Assembly: GCF_001902145.1 (NCBI RefSeq)
Contig: NZ_MRST01000015.1
Location: 62,001 to 126,000 of the forward strand
DNA: 64,000 nucleotides
From: Pseudomonas fluorescens
Lineage (GTDB): Bacteria; Pseudomonadota; Gammaproteobacteria; Pseudomonadales; Pseudomonadaceae
Direction: 5' to 3'
A program made the position numbers and the translations under genes. This document shows positions 62,665 through 64,000 of this stretch, piece after piece; position 1 is the stretch's first letter, and every line of letters begins with the position of its first letter. The notes beneath the pieces are model-generated. The model was not told the DNA's origin. It saw nothing but the letters and a program-made list of their open reading frames with translations, and made no database searches.

Positions 62665-64000
62665 TCATAAAACAAGGGACAGGCCGTAGGTCAGGCCGAA
62701 GGCGACCAGCGAAATCAGGGTCTCCAGTACGGTCCAGGTCTTGAAGGTCTGGATGACCGTCATATTGAAGTATTCCTTGATCAGCCAGAAGCCGCCGTCG
62801 TTCACGTGGGAAAAGATCACCGAGCCTGCACCGGTCGCCAGCACCAGCAATTCAGGGTGTGGATAACCCAGGCCCAAGGCGACCGGCGCGACCACCCCAG
62901 ATGCGGTGGTCATGGCCACCGTGGCCGAGCCGGTGGCGACGCGCATCAACGCGGCGAACAGCCAGCCCATCACCAGCGGCGACAACTGGAACGCATGGGC
63001 CAGGCCAAGGATTTCATGAGTAACACCAGCGTCCACCAGGATTCGATTCAACCCACCGCCCGCGCCCACCAGCAAGGTAATGCTGGCGGTAGGGGCCAGG
63101 CATTCGTTGGTGAATTTGAGAATCGACTCGCGGTTAAAGCCCTGGGCCAGACCCAAGGTCCAGAAACTCACCAGCGTCGCCACCAACAGGGCGATCACCG
63201 AGTTACCGATAAACAGCAGGAACTGATTGAAACCTGTGCCCGGGGTGGAAATCACATTGGCCCAGCCACCGATCATCATCAACACCACCGGCAACAGGAT
63301 GGTGCCCATGGTCAACGCAAAGCTGGGCAGGCGCGTACGCGGTTCACGCTCGATAAACTGTCGCTCCAGCGGGTTTTCCGCCGGTAAATGAATGTGCGGC
63401 ACGATGAACTTGGCGTAGACGGGCCCGGCAATGATCGCCGTAGGGATACCAATCAGGATCGCATACAGCACCGTTTGCCCGACCGAGGCGTTATAGGCCA
63501 GCACCGCCATCATCGCCGCCGGGTGCGGCGGCACCAGCGCATGCACCACCGACAGGCCGGCGACCATCGGCAGCCCGACCATCAGGATCGACACGCCTAC
63601 ACGCCGCGCCACGGTAAAAGCAATCGGCACCAGCAGCACAAAACCGACTTCGAAAAACAGCGGCAGCCCCACCAGGAACGCAATGCACACCATCGCCCAG
63701 TGGGCATTGCGCTCACCGAAGCGGTTGATCAGCGTGCGCGCCACCTGCTCGGCGCCGCCCGACTCGGCCATCATCTTGCCGAGCATGGTGCCCAGCGCCA
63801 CCACCAGGGCGATATGCCCCAGGGTCTTGCCGACACCCGCCTCGTACGAGCCCATGATAGTGTCCGCCGGCATCCCGGCCATCAGCGCCAGGCCGATGGA
63901 CACCAGGGTAATCACGATAAAGGGGTTGAGTCGGTAGCGTGCAATCAGCACGATCAATGCAATGATGGCGATGGCAGCGTATGCCAACAGCCCGAAGCCC
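62665..64000 (-). CDS. GntP-family gluconate:H+ symporter (5' end cut by window edge)
   Basis: At least 440 residues with about 12 hydrophobic segments, still open at the right edge; a TTG at 63987 is in frame but the true start is probably beyond 64000. Family landmarks are ALGTMLGKMMAESGGAEQVART, VPPHPAAMMAVLAYNASVG, LLVGAGGGLNRILVDAGV and GSATVAMTTASGVVAP. GntP members move gluconate or related acids, and some carry D-amino acids or their acyl derivatives; D-aminoacylase next door suggests the latter. Confidence 0.85.
   Translation of the reverse strand, partial: GFGLLAYAAIAIIALIVLIARYRLNPFIVITLVSIGLALMAGMPADTIMGSYEAGVGKTLGHIALVVALGTMLGKMMAESGGAEQVARTLINRFGERNAHWAMVCIAFLVGLPLFFEVGFVLLVPIAFTVARRVGVSILMVGLPMVAGLSVVHALVPPHPAAMMAVLAYNASVGQTVLYAILIGIPTAIIAGPVYAKFIVPHIHLPAENPLERQFIEREPRTRLPSFALTMGTILLPVVLMMIGGWANVISTPGTGFNQFLLFIGNSVIALLVATLVSFWTLGLAQGFNRESILKFTNECLAPTASITLLVGAGGGLNRILVDAGVTHEILGLAHAFQLSPLVMGWLFAALMRVATGSATVAMTTASGVVAPVALGLGYPHPELLVLATGAGSVIFSHVNDGGFWLIKEYFNMTVIQTFKTWTVLETLISLVAFGLTYGLSLVL

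Overview
The window is about 64 kb of high-GC gammaproteobacterial chromosome and reads as a fluorescent Pseudomonas (P. fluorescens group). Reasons: REP/REPIN elements of the TGTGGGAGCGGGCTTGCTCGCGAA type recur between genes; there is a complete cyoABCDE bo3 oxidase operon, an hmp/norR (fhp/fhpR-type) nitric-oxide pair, bacteriophytochrome and short-LOV photoreceptors, a folE-folX-folM pterin set, and the order obg-rpmA-rplU/ispB. Coding density is high. I saw no tRNA, rRNA, insertion sequence, prophage or CRISPR array.

Layout. 1-5000: edge of a cytochrome c gene, a VOC protein, then a red-light module (single-domain response regulator, heme oxygenase bphO, bacteriophytochrome kinase bphP), followed by an AT-rich islet with a 73-residue orphan ORF. 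5-10 kb: PhoD-like phosphatase, PAS-GGDEF diguanylate cyclase, class III aminotransferase, unknown protein. 10-15.2 kb: an MFS carrier, a LuxR-type solo and a twin-arginine-signal HisC-like aminotransferase reading leftward, then a translationally coupled XRE regulator and VUT-family membrane protein facing queC. 16-21 kb: cyoABCDE. 21.8-27.5 kb: dsbB, divergent hmp/norR with three NorR-type sites, and a divergent EamA/AraC pair. 27.5-36.6 kb: MalT-like LuxR regulator, DUF1329/DUF1302 envelope pair, SDR, alpha/beta hydrolase and class II aldolase, a likely lipid or hydrophobic-compound module. 36.7-42.6 kb: flavodoxin, blue-light LOV protein, PilZ-like protein, MerR/LitR-like regulator, monooxygenase-like protein, folM-folE-folX, DUF1244 and HopJ genes. 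42.7-54.5 kb: housekeeping genes trxB, cysZ, glycosyltransferase, Old Yellow Enzyme, glutathione peroxidase, creA, proB, obg, rpmA, rplU, ispB, a PhnA-like protein, a gene behind a Fur-box-like site, and an FKBP isomerase. 54.7-64 kb: a chemoreceptor, a 600-bp 'empty' stretch holding a 32-residue small gene and direct repeats, a VOC protein, an 815-residue dermonecrotic-toxin-like protein with an ADP-ribosyltransferase-like tail, and a D-aminoacylase/RpiR/GntP cluster cut by the window end.

The most noteworthy items are: (i) the 32-codon gene at 56724-56822 with strong Shine-Dalgarno, own terminator and a repeat-bearing leader; (ii) the toxin-like protein at 57743-60190; (iii) the LOV / degenerate-B12-domain MerR / pterin light cluster; (iv) the LuxR solo with a probable periplasmic aminotransferase whose 3' end appears frameshifted; (v) an orphan strong terminator at 33778-33805 suggesting an unannotated small RNA. 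All product assignments come from reading sequence motifs and remembered family features; no database search was run.
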